Below are positions 43,412 to 52,848 of a stretch of DNA of 64,000 nucleotides, piece after piece (position 1 is the stretch's first letter; every line of letters begins with the position of its first letter). The position numbers were made by a program, and so were the translations under genes. The notes under the pieces are model-generated. The model searched no databases. It saw nothing but the letters and a program-made list of their open reading frames with translations, and was not told the origin of the DNA. Source of the DNA: Cupriavidus sp. YR651 (GTDB lineage: Bacteria > Pseudomonadota > Gammaproteobacteria > Burkholderiales > Burkholderiaceae); the NCBI RefSeq assembly GCF_900101625.1, contig NZ_FMYZ01000017.1:1-64000 (forward strand). Direction: 5' to 3'.

Positions 43412-43425
43412 TTGGGATGGATCAA
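43412..43425 (-). promoter_or_regulatory. Degenerate FNR-type box before nitroreductase copy 2
   Basis: TTGGGATGGATCAA; on the minus strand TACGGT (43389-43384) lies 32 bases from its centre, and the GTG start follows about 38 bases after the predicted transcript start. Confidence 0.55.
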
Positions 43426-44062
43426 AGGAACACCTGTTTGTGCGCCGCATGCTGCAGGCCATCTTCGGCCCTGGTCTCCAGATCGGCCTTGGCTCGCCGG
43501 GCGAGCGAAGCCGAAAACTAAGCGCATTGCGGTGCCTGCGCGATGGCCCATTGCGCGGCAAGCCCGGTCCCTTGGAAATAGAATCTCTTGCTTCTTATCA
43601 TCTCGACATTCACGGCTGCGCGCGCTCATCGGTCAACATTTAGCCGCGAAGTTCGCAAGTACCCGTACCCACCGCTTCGTGCTTCGTTGCTAAAGTGAGT
43701 CCACTTTGGAGCACGGGTTCCGGGATGGGCTCCGACTGCCCCTCTAGTTCGGGCAATCGACCGTGGCATTCGCCAGGGAGCCAATCCCCATCGCTTCGAA
43801 CTTGAGGTAGCCTAGTCGTTGTTCTTATGGCCCGCAGTACTCCGCATGCGGCGCGAAGCTTGGCTTCGGCGTTCGGGTGCCGGAAGAAGAGGCCATCACA
43901 ACTCTTGAGGATACCTACTTGTGGGCACGGCGGCTGGCGTCCAAGCGGACGAAGATATCGTATAACTCAAGAGACGCTCTGAGCTCGGCGAGGGGGTGGA
44001 TGTTGGAAGTCGAGTCAGTGAGGCCGACGGTCTGCTGAGCCACCTCAACATGCACGCTGTTG
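43426..44062. other. About 640 bases without a supported gene
   Basis: Open frames here have no recognisable product. Base composition is more even than in the flanking genes, and no repeats or terminal inverted sequences were noticed. It may hold decayed gene debris. Confidence 0.45.
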
Positions 44063-44887
44063 CTAGTGCGAGAGGAAGAGCGGAGTCTTACTGTGACGCA
44101 TCAGAGCGTGCGTGGTGCCGCCCATGACCAGTTCGCCCAGCCGCGAATGCCCATAGCCCCCCGCGACCACAAGGCTGACCTGTTCAGTATCCGCGATGCG
44201 CAGAAGGCTGTCCGCCACGCGGTCGCCCTTCCCCACTCGGACGGTGGCGGCGATGCCATGCGCGCCCAGCCATTGCACCACGCCGGTGGCCCCCTTGTCA
44301 TCGCGGCCGCCCAACGTGGCAATTACCTGAATCGTCACGCGTGACGCCTTCTTCAGCAAGGGCAACGCGTCGGCTACCGCGCGTGCAGCCTCACGCCGTC
44401 CGTCCCAGGCAACAAGTATGTGCCCACCCAGGTGAAACCTTGCGCCGGAAGGCACCAGCAACACCGGTCGCCCGGCGTTTAGCAGCGCGTACTCGGCCGC
44501 CTTCGCCATCGGGGCCGGCACGCGCTCAAATGACGTGGGCGGGGCGGGCAGCACAATGTCAGCAAAGTGTCCCTGCGTGGCAAGCGCCCAACCGGCCTCC
44601 TGGTCTGCAACGACTTGGCTGATCCGAACTGCTGGTGCGACGCTATCCACAACGTCGCGCATCGCCATGGCATCGGCGTGCGCGATGCGTTCCCCGCTGC
44701 TGTCACCCATGGTTGCGTACAGTCCCGCCGCCTGACCCGCGCTACGGTAGGGCTCCAATTGCATGCCGAGAGCAGTCAGGCCGACCACACGCCCGGCCGA
44801 TATTGACGCCAGCAGCGTGGCAGCTTCCAAGCGCGCCTCGCGCGCGTTGTCGTCGCCCAGATCGACCAGAACGGTCTTGTAGTCCAT
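44063..44887 (-). CDS. Universal stress protein, tandem domains
   Basis: 274 residues made of two UspA units. The first (MDYKTVLVDLGDDNAREARLEAATLLASIS) lacks a clear ATP loop. The second ends VSLVVAGGYGHSRLGELVMGGTTHALMRHSKTPLFLSH, carrying the G-2x-G-9x-G-T ATP motif. Tandem proteins of this type are often induced by low oxygen or nutrient stress. I found no FNR-type box directly upstream. Start ATG at 44887 with a weak ribosome site. Confidence 0.88.
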   Translation of the reverse strand: MDYKTVLVDLGDDNAREARLEAATLLASISAGRVVGLTALGMQLEPYRSAGQAAGLYATMGDSSGERIAHADAMAMRDVVDSVAPAVRISQVVADQEAGWALATQGHFADIVLPAPPTSFERVPAPMAKAAEYALLNAGRPVLLVPSGARFHLGGHILVAWDGRREAARAVADALPLLKKASRVTIQVIATLGGRDDKGATGVVQWLGAHGIAATVRVGKGDRVADSLLRIADTEQVSLVVAGGYGHSRLGELVMGGTTHALMRHSKTPLFLSH

Positions 44888-45302
44888 GGCATATTCTCTA
44901 AGGTCAGTGGAGAAACGCGCGCATCGCGAGTGGACGAGTTACTGCCCAGAATTTTGGCGTCACCGCTGACACAGGATCACCTCAGATCAGTCCATATCGC
45001 TTGGCGGGGCGGGATAACGTGTGCGACGACCCGTCCTTCCACGTAGCCATTTGCTAACCAAACTTACGCTGCACATGTCCCGCAAGATGATCAGCATTTA
45101 CTTACAGGCGCCATCCCGCTCCCTCAGCGTGAAGGCTTTATCCGTGTACAGCGAAAATGGATAAAGCAGCGTGGTCCGGATTCCCGCGATCTTCCTATCT
45201 GTACCGAATCGCCACGGCATCAGGGGCTGAAGCGAAAATACGGTCATATAAGACAACATGATGCGCGACGGCCTCGATAGAATCGCGCTGACCCACGGAA
45301 CT
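44888..45302. other. Gap between the tandem Usp gene and the Hsp20 end
   Basis: No gene is supported here. The region is transcript-end territory for the Hsp20 gene and upstream DNA for the tandem Usp gene. Confidence 0.45.
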
Positions 45303-45328
45303 GACGGCTTGACCTGCGTCAAGCCGTC
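45303..45328. terminator. Perfect 11-bp hairpin, probable terminator
   Basis: GACGGCTTGAC (45303-45313), loop CTGC, then GTCAAGCCGTC (45318-45328), followed on the plus strand by TTCCTT. It lies 67 bases beyond the Hsp20 stop. The inner TTGAC-N4-GTCAA also looks like an FNR-type box, but neither strand has a -10 at the right distance. Confidence 0.5.
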
Positions 45329-45394
45329 TTCCTTAGGTGGCGCTCCGTCTTGTACTCAGCGGCACATATTCCGCGCGACACGCCTATCGCGCGT

Positions 45395-45817
45395 TCAGCG
45401 GATGGTGATGGACTTCTGCGGCGTGGCCTCCTTCTTTGGCAGTACCAGATGTAGGACGCCATTCTGGTAACTTGCGTCAACCTTGCTCTCGTCGATGTTT
45501 GTATCGAGCGTGAAGGCCCGCTGCATCATGCCGCTGTAGCGTTCGCGCCTAATCACGCGTTCGCCGTCCTTTTCCTCACTGGCCTTCTCGATTTTGGCCG
45601 AGATCATGACCGTGCCGCGCTCGACAGATACCTGGATGTCCTCCTTCTTGGCGCCAGGAATCTCCGCAACGACGGTGTAGTCCTTGTCCGACTCGGTAAC
45701 GTCGACCTTGAAAGCGATGCCGGTGTCGGGGCTTCCGCGTAGTGCACGCAGCATGCCGTGAAGCATATCGCCAATCGGCTCTATCGCAAACGGGTCGTAC
45801 AAACGAATATTGCTCAT
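45395..45817 (-). CDS. Hsp20-family small heat-shock protein (copy E)
   Basis: 140 residues. The ATG at 45817 has CAAGGAGATCACA upstream; the frame stays open to 46144 without support. The alpha-crystallin domain covers about 35-138 (FKVDVTESDKDYTVVAEIPGAKKEDIQV to NGVLHLVLPKKEATPQKSITI). It belongs to the class A-like lineage and is unlike the island copies A-D, so it was acquired or evolved separately. A degenerate FNR-type box lies 77-90 bases upstream, suggesting oxygen rather than heat control. Confidence 0.93.
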   Translation of the reverse strand: MSNIRLYDPFAIEPIGDMLHGMLRALRGSPDTGIAFKVDVTESDKDYTVVAEIPGAKKEDIQVSVERGTVMISAKIEKASEEKDGERVIRRERYSGMMQRAFTLDTNIDESKVDASYQNGVLHLVLPKKEATPQKSITIR

Positions 45818-46217
45818 TGTGATCTCCTTGATGAACGGAACGTCTCGCGTTGCACGAGGTAGATTCATACTGGCATGTATGGAGTGCCTGCCATTGCGCT
45901 GGATCAAGGGCGCACGACTGCGCATTCCCATTTGAGAGGTGTCTGGCAACGTGCCAGCGGGAGTGGAGCATGACTCACCAGTTATTGCCCCTTTCCCCGC
46001 GCATTGCCGTCTCGCATCGCGGATGCGGGGATGCGCAAAATGACCGTCGGAAATCGCGCGCACCTGTTCCGTACTGAGTTGGTGTCGGTGGTTGAAGCAT
46101 CCTCCCGTACGCATCAGGTGGGCGACCATCGTGTTCTTCGACACAGACTCGCGCCACTGCGGGATCTACGGGCGCGCAGTGTCATGCTGGCCGGCTACCA
46201 CCGGAATTCCGGGAGGC
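45818..46217. other. 400-base divergent intergenic region
   Basis: It lies between divergent Hsp20 copy E and the frameshifted secreted protein, and holds the FNR-type box at 45894. No gene is supported. Confidence 0.45.
45894..45907 (-). promoter_or_regulatory. Degenerate FNR-type box before Hsp20 copy E
   Basis: TTGCGCTGGATCAA. The best minus-strand -10, TATGAA (45869-45864), lies 34 bases from the centre, slightly longer than at the other sites, so this one is less certain. Confidence 0.4.
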
Positions 46218-46728
46218 ATGCCCGGAGAGCGTCGGTGCTATGGCGTCGTGACCGCCCGTCCATGCATCAGGCCCGCGCTCCGCGGGGTTCTCGTGGCAGC
46301 ATGTTTTGGAATCCTGATACCCGCCGAGCACGTCGAGGCTGCGGAAGCACGCGCGCAGAACGGCATTACCTATATATGCCGGCATCGGGCAAGATGAGAT
46401 TGACAGCCTGCGAGCGCAGGCGGGCCGCTTCAATGTCTGTCTGAGCCTAGTCAACGCGACGACCGGTGAGTCCCTTTCTGACGTCCTCGTCCGGCTGACG
46501 GGCGCCGATGGCAAGCGGTTGCTGCATATATTGACCGAGGGGCCGCTACTTTATTTGCACCTCGCTCCTGGCCAATATGTAATAACCGCGAAACATCAAG
46601 GCCAGGTACGCACGCTACGTCTCACCGCTGGCAGCGCCCCGGTCGATATTGCATTTCAAGTCCCCGCTAATGGGCTGGAAGAGGAATGGCTCTATTGCGA
46701 GAAGAAATGCCCGCGTGACAACCCCTGA
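46218..46728 (+). pseudogene. Secreted carboxypeptidase-regulatory-like protein, frameshifted
   Basis: A signal-peptide-like start (ATG 46218 or GTG 46248; GVLVAACFGILIPAEHVEAAEA) leads to QNGITYIC and then a stop at about 46395. The homologous sequence resumes one frame over as GIGQDEIDSLRAQAGRFNVCLSLVNATTGESLSDVLVRLTG, then LTEGPLLYLHLAPGQYVITAKHQG. The family order matches the intact paralogue at 59327 (YVTGGIGSDEAAAMRQVARQFN, SEGPYLYMNLPRGNY). The shift lies near 46380, where GGCGGC may have become CGG. A sequencing error is possible. Confidence 0.65.
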
Positions 46729-46741
46729 TGCGCCGCCGTCC

Positions 46742-47272
46742 TCATGCCTCGTTCGGCGAAAGCCAGGCCCGCCGGGGTGCGCCACCCTCTTCCGCCGCGC
46801 CGTGGAGCAGATTCTCCACAAATCCGGATAACTCTTGGGCCGCCGCACCGCTAGCGACATCACGCTGTAGGACCACCAGCGTCGGTTGGGGTAACTTGCC
46901 GCTCGCCTGCGCAATCTCCTCCGCCGCGTTAAAGCCGCCCCGCGCGGCCATCACACATACGGCGGCAAGCCGCCCCTGAAATGGCGCTTGATCGTGGAGA
47001 AAGCTTCTCAACGGTGCGGCGACGTGGCCGACCCAAACGGGTGCCAGCACAACGACCGACTTGCATGTCGCGAGCGACTGGCCGTTGTAACGGTAGGCGG
47101 GGCGGCGTCGGAACAGATTGTCCAGTACGCAGCGGAGGTCGCCGGACAACCCGGCTCTGCTTCGCACGTCCTGGATCTCGGCGAGCGGCCAGCCGGTACG
47201 GCTGGCCAGGTCTTCGGCGACTTGCCTCGTGGTACCGGTGCGAGAGTAGTAAACGATGACATTGTCAGGCAT
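46742..47272 (-). CDS. Flavodoxin-like protein
   Basis: 176 residues. The ATG at 47272 has GAAGGGGGCAAGCC upstream. The FMN phosphate loop YYSRTGTTRQVAEDLA (about 8-23) and the later strands VVLAPVWVGHVAAPLRSFL and AAVCVMAARGGFNAAEE fit flavodoxins of the WrbA/menaquinone-protoporphyrinogen-oxidase-like type. It probably carries electrons or reduces quinones in stressed cells. It is divergent from the phasin gene, with a perfect FNR-type box between. Confidence 0.87.
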   Translation of the reverse strand: MPDNVIVYYSRTGTTRQVAEDLASRTGWPLAEIQDVRSRAGLSGDLRCVLDNLFRRRPAYRYNGQSLATCKSVVVLAPVWVGHVAAPLRSFLHDQAPFQGRLAAVCVMAARGGFNAAEEIAQASGKLPQPTLVVLQRDVASGAAAQELSGFVENLLHGAAEEGGAPRRAWLSPNEA

Positions 47273-47376
47273 GGCTTGCCCCCTTCCGTGATGGTTTCGC
47301 TCGCGACGGCATGGCGCGTCAAGGCGCGGCTGCTCCCCTGCGCAGGATAAGTCTAGGGGCTGGTATGGCGGCTCCC

Positions 47377-47390
47377 TTGATGTGCATCAA
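47377..47390. promoter_or_regulatory. Perfect FNR/Anr-type box between flavodoxin and phasin genes
   Basis: TTGATGTGCATCAA. On the minus strand TAGACT (47355-47350) is 31 bases from the centre, a class II fit for the flavodoxin gene. On the plus strand TACACT (47410-47415) is 29 bases away, so it may also serve the phasin/PHB operon. Confidence 0.75.
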
Positions 47391-47479
47391 TGACCCCGAG
47401 CCAGCCGTTCCTACACTGCTGGCGATGGCCCGACGGTTCCGTCGTACGAGTTCATCGCCTTCTACTCAGGAGAGACATC

Positions 47480-47941
47480 ATGCAGGCGCAAGCCGATTTC
47501 CTGTTTCAGCTTTCCCATGACGCTCTGGAAGCCTTCCTACGTACCACCAGCTTCGCGGAAGAAACTCGGCGCCAGTTCGTGAAAGCACAGCTAAGAGCCA
47601 TTGACGACGACATCCGCGGCGCCGACTCCGCACTCACGCGCATCGGCCATGCCAAGGACTGGAATGCGTTTCATGGCTTGCCTGCACAGTTCTATGCCGA
47701 GCAACTGGAACGAAATGGCGCGCTCGCGCGCGAATATGGCAAGTTGACGGGCGAGGCCGGCGCCGCACTGATCGAGTATTGCCGCGAAGCCACCGAGTCC
47801 TGGCTCCGGCAACAGCGGGATGTCCTAGCGCTGGGCGAAGGATATCAACCCCTGACTAAATCGATGCACGATTTCTTCGAAGAGTTCGGCAAGCTTGCCG
47901 CGGCTTCGCAAGGCGCGGCTTCCAAGCCTCACACCGTATGA
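47480..47941 (+). CDS. Phasin-like granule protein
   Basis: 153 residues. The ATG at 47480 has CAGGAGAGACATC upstream. An all-helical, amphipathic sequence (FQLSHDALEAFLRTTSFAEETRRQFVKAQLRAIDDDI and QFYAEQLERNGALAREYGKLTGEAG) fits phasins that coat polyhydroxyalkanoate granules. It is the first gene of a phasin-reductase-synthase operon under a perfect FNR-type box, which supports the assignment. Confidence 0.8.
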   Translation: MQAQADFLFQLSHDALEAFLRTTSFAEETRRQFVKAQLRAIDDDIRGADSALTRIGHAKDWNAFHGLPAQFYAEQLERNGALAREYGKLTGEAGAALIEYCREATESWLRQQRDVLALGEGYQPLTKSMHDFFEEFGKLAAASQGAASKPHTV

Positions 47942-47970
47942 GCAGCGGCAACCCGTTCGGGAGATAAGGC

Positions 47971-48726
47971 ATGGATGATGTTCGTCATGAACGCGTCGCG
48001 CTGGTCACCGGCGGCATGGGTGGCTTAGGGCAAGCAGTCTCCGCGCGTCTGCACGCTGACGGTTTTCGCGTGGTCGTCACCCATTCGCCGCGCAACGACC
48101 ACGTGTCGGCATGGCTCACGAGCGAGCGCGACGCGGGGCGCGAGTTTTCCGCCTACAGTGTAGACGTGGCGGATTTCGATGCCTGTCAGCGTTGCGCGGC
48201 TCTAGTGCTAGCGGAGGTTGGCCCGGTCGATGTTCTTATCAACAATGCCGGTATCACGCGCGACATGACTTTTCGTCGTATGTCCCAGGCGGCGTGGCGA
48301 GAGGTCATGAGTAGCGATCTCGACTCCATATTTAACATGACGAAACCCCTGTGCGATGGGATGGTGGAGCGCCGGTGGGGTAGGATCATCAATATCTCAT
48401 CAGTGAACGCCTCCAAGGGTGCATTCGGGCAGGTGAACTATGCGGCGGCGAAGGCCGGCATACACGGCTTCACGAAGTCGCTTGCGCTGGAGGTAGCCAG
48501 TAAAGGCGTCACCGTTAACACAGTGTCGCCGGGCTATCTGGACACCAAAATGGTCAATTGCCTGCCGGAGGAAGTGATCTTGCAGCGGATTCTTCCACAG
48601 ATCCCGATCGGGCGGCTCGGCAAGGCCACTGAGGTCGCGGCGTTGATCGCCTATCTATGTTCCGACGATGGTGCCTTCGTGACGGGCGCCAACATTGCGA
48701 TCAACGGCGGTCAGCATATGCAATGA
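47971..48726 (+). CDS. phaB: Acetoacetyl-CoA reductase-like SDR
   Basis: 251-residue short-chain dehydrogenase. NADPH-binding VTGGMGGLGQAVSARL (about 12-27), NNAG motif LINNAGITRDMTF, and the catalytic Ser-Tyr-Lys set in INISSVNASKG and QVNYAAAKAG. The closing GANIAINGGQHMQ is characteristic of PhaB/PhbB, which makes 3-hydroxybutyryl-CoA for polyhydroxybutyrate. GGGAGATAAGGC precedes the ATG. The stop overlaps the synthase start. Confidence 0.92.
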   Translation: MDDVRHERVALVTGGMGGLGQAVSARLHADGFRVVVTHSPRNDHVSAWLTSERDAGREFSAYSVDVADFDACQRCAALVLAEVGPVDVLINNAGITRDMTFRRMSQAAWREVMSSDLDSIFNMTKPLCDGMVERRWGRIINISSVNASKGAFGQVNYAAAKAGIHGFTKSLALEVASKGVTVNTVSPGYLDTKMVNCLPEEVILQRILPQIPIGRLGKATEVAALIAYLCSDDGAFVTGANIAINGGQHMQ

Positions 48727-50480
48727 AACGAGACCATCCGATGAGCCCAGCACCAGCTCGGGAATGTGGCGACGATGCGGTGATCTCATTGCCAATTCAG
48801 TGGGACCGGCACCTGCGCGCGGAGCTCGCGGTATTCACGGCCGGCATCTCACCGGCTTCACTCGCATTGGCCTTGCTGGACTGGTCAGTCCACCTGGCAG
48901 TCTCCCCCGGCAAGTACTGGAAAACCAGCGAACGCTGGCTTGCGGAAACCATTTCGGATCAGTTCTCCCCTGCGCCATTCTCAGCCCGACCTGCCGTAGC
49001 CGGCGACCCACGCTTTGCCTCCCCGGACTGGCAGCAATGGCCCCACTGTGCATGGCGCGATGACTTTCTTCGATGCGAGCAGTGGTGGCAGGCGCTAACG
49101 ACGGACATCGACGGATTGTCCGCGCATCATCAGCGACTGACGGCCTTCTGTGCCAGGCAATGGCTTGACCCGTGGTCGCCCAGTAATGTCTGGTGGATGA
49201 ATCCGGCCGTGCTCCACGCAGCTGTGAAGACCCGGGGCGGAAATTTTCTACGCGGTCTTGGCCATTGGTTGGAGGACTGCCGCAACCTTGCGGGTGAGGT
49301 TGGTCACGAGCCGGTTGCAGAGCGACCGCTCGCCTATGTACCAGGGCGCGACGTGGCAATTACTCCTGGCAAAGTCATCTTCCGCAACAAGTTGTTCGAA
49401 CTTATTCAGTACACGCCCACAACTGCTGAAGTACATGAAGAGCCGCTGCTTATTGTGCCGTCATGGATCATGAAATACTACATCCTCGACTTGCAGCCCG
49501 AAGACTCAATGGTTCGCTATCTGGTGGCGCATGGTCACACTGTTTACATCATGTCGTGGAGAAACCCGGGCGCTGAGGCGCACGAATTGGGCCTAGACGA
49601 CTATCTAGAATCCGGGTTGATGACCGCTTTACACGTGGTCCACGCGCAATGCGGAGCGGGTGGCGTACATGCCGCCGGTTATTGCCTTGGCGGAACGTTG
49701 CTAGCCATCGCTGCGGCACGGCTTGCACGCGATGCCGGTGGGGTACCTCTGCGCAGCATGACGCTTTTTGCCACCGCTACCGATTTTGAGGAGCCTGGCG
49801 AGCTCGGCCTCTACATCGACGATAGTGCTCTATCGACGCTCGAGGCTCTGATGCGAAAGCAGGGGTACCTTGATGGGCCGCAACTTGCGACTGCGTTCCA
49901 AATGTTGAATGCGCGTGACTTAGTGTGGTCACGCATCATGGGCGAGTATCTCCTGGGCGAACGTACGCGGCCCAGCGACCTAATTTCATGGAATCAGGAC
50001 ACCACACGGCTGCCATGCCGCCTGCACACGGAGACGCTGCGTCGCCTGTTCCTGGATAACGAGCTGGCGGAGGGCCACTATTGCCTCGGGGGACGGCCCG
50101 TCGCACTGTCCGACATCGACATCCCCGTCTTTATGGTGGGCACCGAGCATGATCACGTTTCACCGTGGCGATCCGTATACAAACTGCACCTGCTTACACG
50201 CAACGCGCTGACGTTCCTGCTAACCTCTGGCGGTCATAACGCCGGCATCGTCTCCGAGCCGGGGCATCCGCGCCGCCGCTTTCGCGTCCAGACGCGCCCG
50301 CCTGGCGCAGCCTATCGTGACCCAGATCGCTACCTGACAGAGGCTGAGCAGCATGAAGGGTCCTGGTGGCCATTCTGGCAGGCATGGCTGGCCGCCAACT
50401 CGGGCAAGCTGCGGCCAGCCCGGGCACCTGAGGTGAACGCGCTTGCCGATGCACCCGGCCAATACGTGCTGGAAACCTAG
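48723..50480 (+). CDS. phaC: Polyhydroxyalkanoate synthase, class I type
   Basis: 585 residues. The start at 48723 overlaps the reductase stop (ATGA); an ATG at 48741 is an alternative. The lipase-box-like GYCLGGTLLA (about 319-328) carries the catalytic Cys. GTEHDHVSPWRSVYKL supplies the Asp, and TSGGHNAGIVSEPG the His. RNKLFELIQYTP and PSWIMKYYILDLQPEDSMVRYL are typical PhaC blocks. It polymerises 3-hydroxybutyryl-CoA on the granule surface. The N-terminal region is longer and more diverged than in PhaC1 of Cupriavidus, marking an accessory synthase. Confidence 0.92.
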   Translation: MKRDHPMSPAPARECGDDAVISLPIQWDRHLRAELAVFTAGISPASLALALLDWSVHLAVSPGKYWKTSERWLAETISDQFSPAPFSARPAVAGDPRFASPDWQQWPHCAWRDDFLRCEQWWQALTTDIDGLSAHHQRLTAFCARQWLDPWSPSNVWWMNPAVLHAAVKTRGGNFLRGLGHWLEDCRNLAGEVGHEPVAERPLAYVPGRDVAITPGKVIFRNKLFELIQYTPTTAEVHEEPLLIVPSWIMKYYILDLQPEDSMVRYLVAHGHTVYIMSWRNPGAEAHELGLDDYLESGLMTALHVVHAQCGAGGVHAAGYCLGGTLLAIAAARLARDAGGVPLRSMTLFATATDFEEPGELGLYIDDSALSTLEALMRKQGYLDGPQLATAFQMLNARDLVWSRIMGEYLLGERTRPSDLISWNQDTTRLPCRLHTETLRRLFLDNELAEGHYCLGGRPVALSDIDIPVFMVGTEHDHVSPWRSVYKLHLLTRNALTFLLTSGGHNAGIVSEPGHPRRRFRVQTRPPGAAYRDPDRYLTEAEQHEGSWWPFWQAWLAANSGKLRPARAPEVNALADAPGQYVLET

Positions 50481-50606
50481 TCGCGATGTACTAATGCCCT
50501 AACGCTGGTCGGCATCGGCTCAGTGGCAGGCGGAGTTAAAGCGCACGCGCGCTGCTCAGTCGTGCTCGTGCACGCCTCCGCAAGCACGGCATGATTCCTC
50601 GCTGCC

Positions 50607-51920
50607 TCAGGTCAATCCGGTGGCCACGGTCGCCCTCCCGGGCGGCACGGCGTGCCGAGAATAGTTCACCATAGAAATGGCATCGGCATTAGCGGCCGCA
50701 CGCCACGCAGCTAACCTCCGCCGCAGTTCAGGATAGACGCGCGCGTGCCACGCTTTTCCGCTGAACAAACCGTAGTGATCGCAATCGGGAATGGTGATTC
50801 GCCCACGGCACGAAGGCGGCAGCCGGCTGCACAGTGCATGCGCCGCGTGCGTCTGCTCCGCACCTGTGATCCTGTCTTCGGCGCCTTCCACGGTTAGTAG
50901 TTGGGTGGCACGCAGGCTATCGGGCCGGACGCGGTCGCCCGCCACGTGCCACTTCCCGCGCGGCAACAGAAACTGGCGAAATACCACCTCGATGGTGTCT
51001 CCAATGAACTCGGCCGGGAGATCCATCGTTGCCGAATAGTCAACCGCGTCCATCATGCTCTCGGCGACAGCCTCTGCATCCCACAGCGAGATATTGCGCA
51101 TTGCCTCAACGAAGACCCCCGCCTGCCGAGTCGGCTGCCCGGCAGCAAGCGCGGAAAGCTGAAGGAATCCTGGATACACCATGCGACCCTCCCCTGGATA
51201 GCCTCGCGGAACCCGTCCAGTGCAGCAGGCCGCAAACCAGTCCGCAGATAGCTTTTTGGCCGTAAGACCTAGCACTGTCGGATTGCATCTTGCATCAATG
51301 GGCCCACCCATCAGCACGAGAGAGCGGAGCTCCGGTCCGCCGCTGGTCGCCAGGCGCGCTGCGGCTGCCAGCGCCGGCACTGTCGCTTGGCAGACCGCCA
51401 ACACGTCGAGCGTTGTCGGGCCAAGGCTCGTCATGAAGCGTTCGAGTGTCTGGACGTGATCGCCTAAGCCGAACGCACCGCATTCTCGCGGAATGTCTTG
51501 TGCATCGATCCAATCCGTCACATAGACGTCCGAATCGTCTAGCAGGGACCGGATGGCGGCCCGCATCATCGTGGCATGATGCCCGGCCTGCGGGGCGCAC
51601 AACAATAGTCTAGGACGCGCCGCGGCGTCCGCGCACGGGCAAGCAGCAAAGCGGAGCAACCGGCAGAACGGCGTTTGCGCCACCACGGTGGTGCGGACGG
51701 GCACGGATCTCCCGTGCTGCCGTATCGATGCGATCGCGAAGGGGGGCGTGCCGAGCAGACGCCTGGACGCCTGAAAGATCTCGTAGGCTTGCGCAAACTG
51801 AGTGCGGCGCACGGCCTCGGCGACGCCCGGCGACAAAATTAAGGGCCAGCACCACTGCAAAGCAACTGGTGCGAAGCGGTTCTCCTTCGCGTCGCTGGGC
51901 TCGGTTCTCCTGGTATTCAT
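50607..51920 (-). CDS. phaZ: Intracellular polyhydroxybutyrate depolymerase
   Basis: 437 residues. Family blocks are YEIFQASRRLLGTPPF near the N-terminus, LLCAPQAGHHATMMRAAIRSLLDDSDVYVTDWIDA, and the nucleophile motif LAVCQATVPALAA (Cys rather than Ser). RNISLWDAEAVAESM and VEGAEDRITG with CDHYGLFSG provide the Asp and His. This is the PhaZ1-type enzyme of Cupriavidus that breaks down native PHB granules. It converges on the synthase gene. Start ATG at 51920. Confidence 0.9.
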   Translation of the reverse strand: MNTRRTEPSDAKENRFAPVALQWCWPLILSPGVAEAVRRTQFAQAYEIFQASRRLLGTPPFAIASIRQHGRSVPVRTTVVAQTPFCRLLRFAACPCADAAARPRLLLCAPQAGHHATMMRAAIRSLLDDSDVYVTDWIDAQDIPRECGAFGLGDHVQTLERFMTSLGPTTLDVLAVCQATVPALAAAARLATSGGPELRSLVLMGGPIDARCNPTVLGLTAKKLSADWFAACCTGRVPRGYPGEGRMVYPGFLQLSALAAGQPTRQAGVFVEAMRNISLWDAEAVAESMMDAVDYSATMDLPAEFIGDTIEVVFRQFLLPRGKWHVAGDRVRPDSLRATQLLTVEGAEDRITGAEQTHAAHALCSRLPPSCRGRITIPDCDHYGLFSGKAWHARVYPELRRRLAAWRAAANADAISMVNYSRHAVPPGRATVATGLT

Positions 51921-52156
51921 TCGCGTCTCGCTAATTGAGGTTGGCAGGCAGAGGATGAAATTCCATCATCTTGAGTGCTCGGGACCGACCCTGCTTTTCA
52001 CCAGACGCGCCAATTGTCGATCTCCATGGTCATGATGAGGACGGACGCCATGCAAGCAGACTGACCGAAGACCGATGTCAAGTGTGAGACCAAATGCGGA
52101 CGTGTAGTGCGCCATGTGTAGGGTAATGGTGGGATGACGCCGCGGGCACCGAGAAT

Positions 52157-52488
52157 CTAGCGCTGTCGTGCGGAAAGCGCCACAATGGCGCTCACGACCG
52201 CTACCATCGCCCGGCGGTGCCCATGCACTTTCACGGATGCTCATGGGCATAGCGGTCTGTGGAATCCACCCACGGCTCGACTCCGGCCTCGCCTTCCTGG
52301 CAAAGGGCAGAGAGACGGGCTCGCAACTCCTGAACACGGCCGGTCAGGTCTCCACGGGCGCGGCCGGGGCCCTCATTCGCTTCTCCTGGTACGTCGCGCA
52401 AGAGCGCCTGGATATCGGTGAGCAGCACGTCCACATCCCCACGTAGGACCTTTCTGTGCTTTATGGCCTCGGCCCTGGTGTCGTTCAT
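52157..52488 (-). pseudogene. DUF883-type membrane anchor protein, broken
   Basis: From the ATG at 52488 the sequence MNDTRAEAIKHRKVL, then LLTDIQALLRDVPGEA, parallels the intact paralogue at 35351, but a TGA replaces the expected Trp after YAHEHP (52231). Downstream, the membrane anchor is still legible in another frame (MVAVVSAIVALSARQR, ending at 52157). Without the anchor the product would be soluble. Two lesions suggest decay rather than a sequencing error. Confidence 0.75.
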
Positions 52489-52848
52489 GATTTCTGCCCC
52501 TCAAATGAGGTCACGTCAGCCCGCGAGTCGCGAGGCCACTAGCCGAATATAGAAGGACCGCACCCACGAGCCTTGATCGAGGACAAAGCGTCCGCAAGCC
52601 TCGGACTCACCTCCAGTTACCTCTTGTTGTCCCAAGGTGAGTCGCAAGCGTGCGGTGTCTGGTGAAGGCTACTCAGCGCGGATGTCCGGCTCATCGTCAA
52701 CCGGAGCCCTTCCGTTGAAAGATTTGCGCAGTGTCAATGTGTGCCGCGTCACGTCTCCTAGATTGATTCCGGATACATCCTATTAATGCCAGGCCCCTGT
52801 TCCACGGGCCACCGGCGCAATCCGTTGAAATTCAACGCTAGGAGAAAT
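52489..52848. other. 360-base divergent gap
   Basis: It contains TTGATCGAGGACAA at 52573-52586, a partial FNR-type box with no convincing -10 at the standard distance. No gene is supported. Confidence 0.4.

Noticed and set aside
45309..45322. TTGACCTGCGTCAA, which fits an FNR-type box
   Set aside because: It is the centre of an 11-bp perfect hairpin beyond the Hsp20 stop, and neither strand has a TANNNT element at 31 bases, so a terminator is more likely.
52573..52586. TTGATCGAGGACAA as a further FNR-type box
   Set aside because: Only one half matches well, and the nearest -10 candidates are off the standard distance on both strands.
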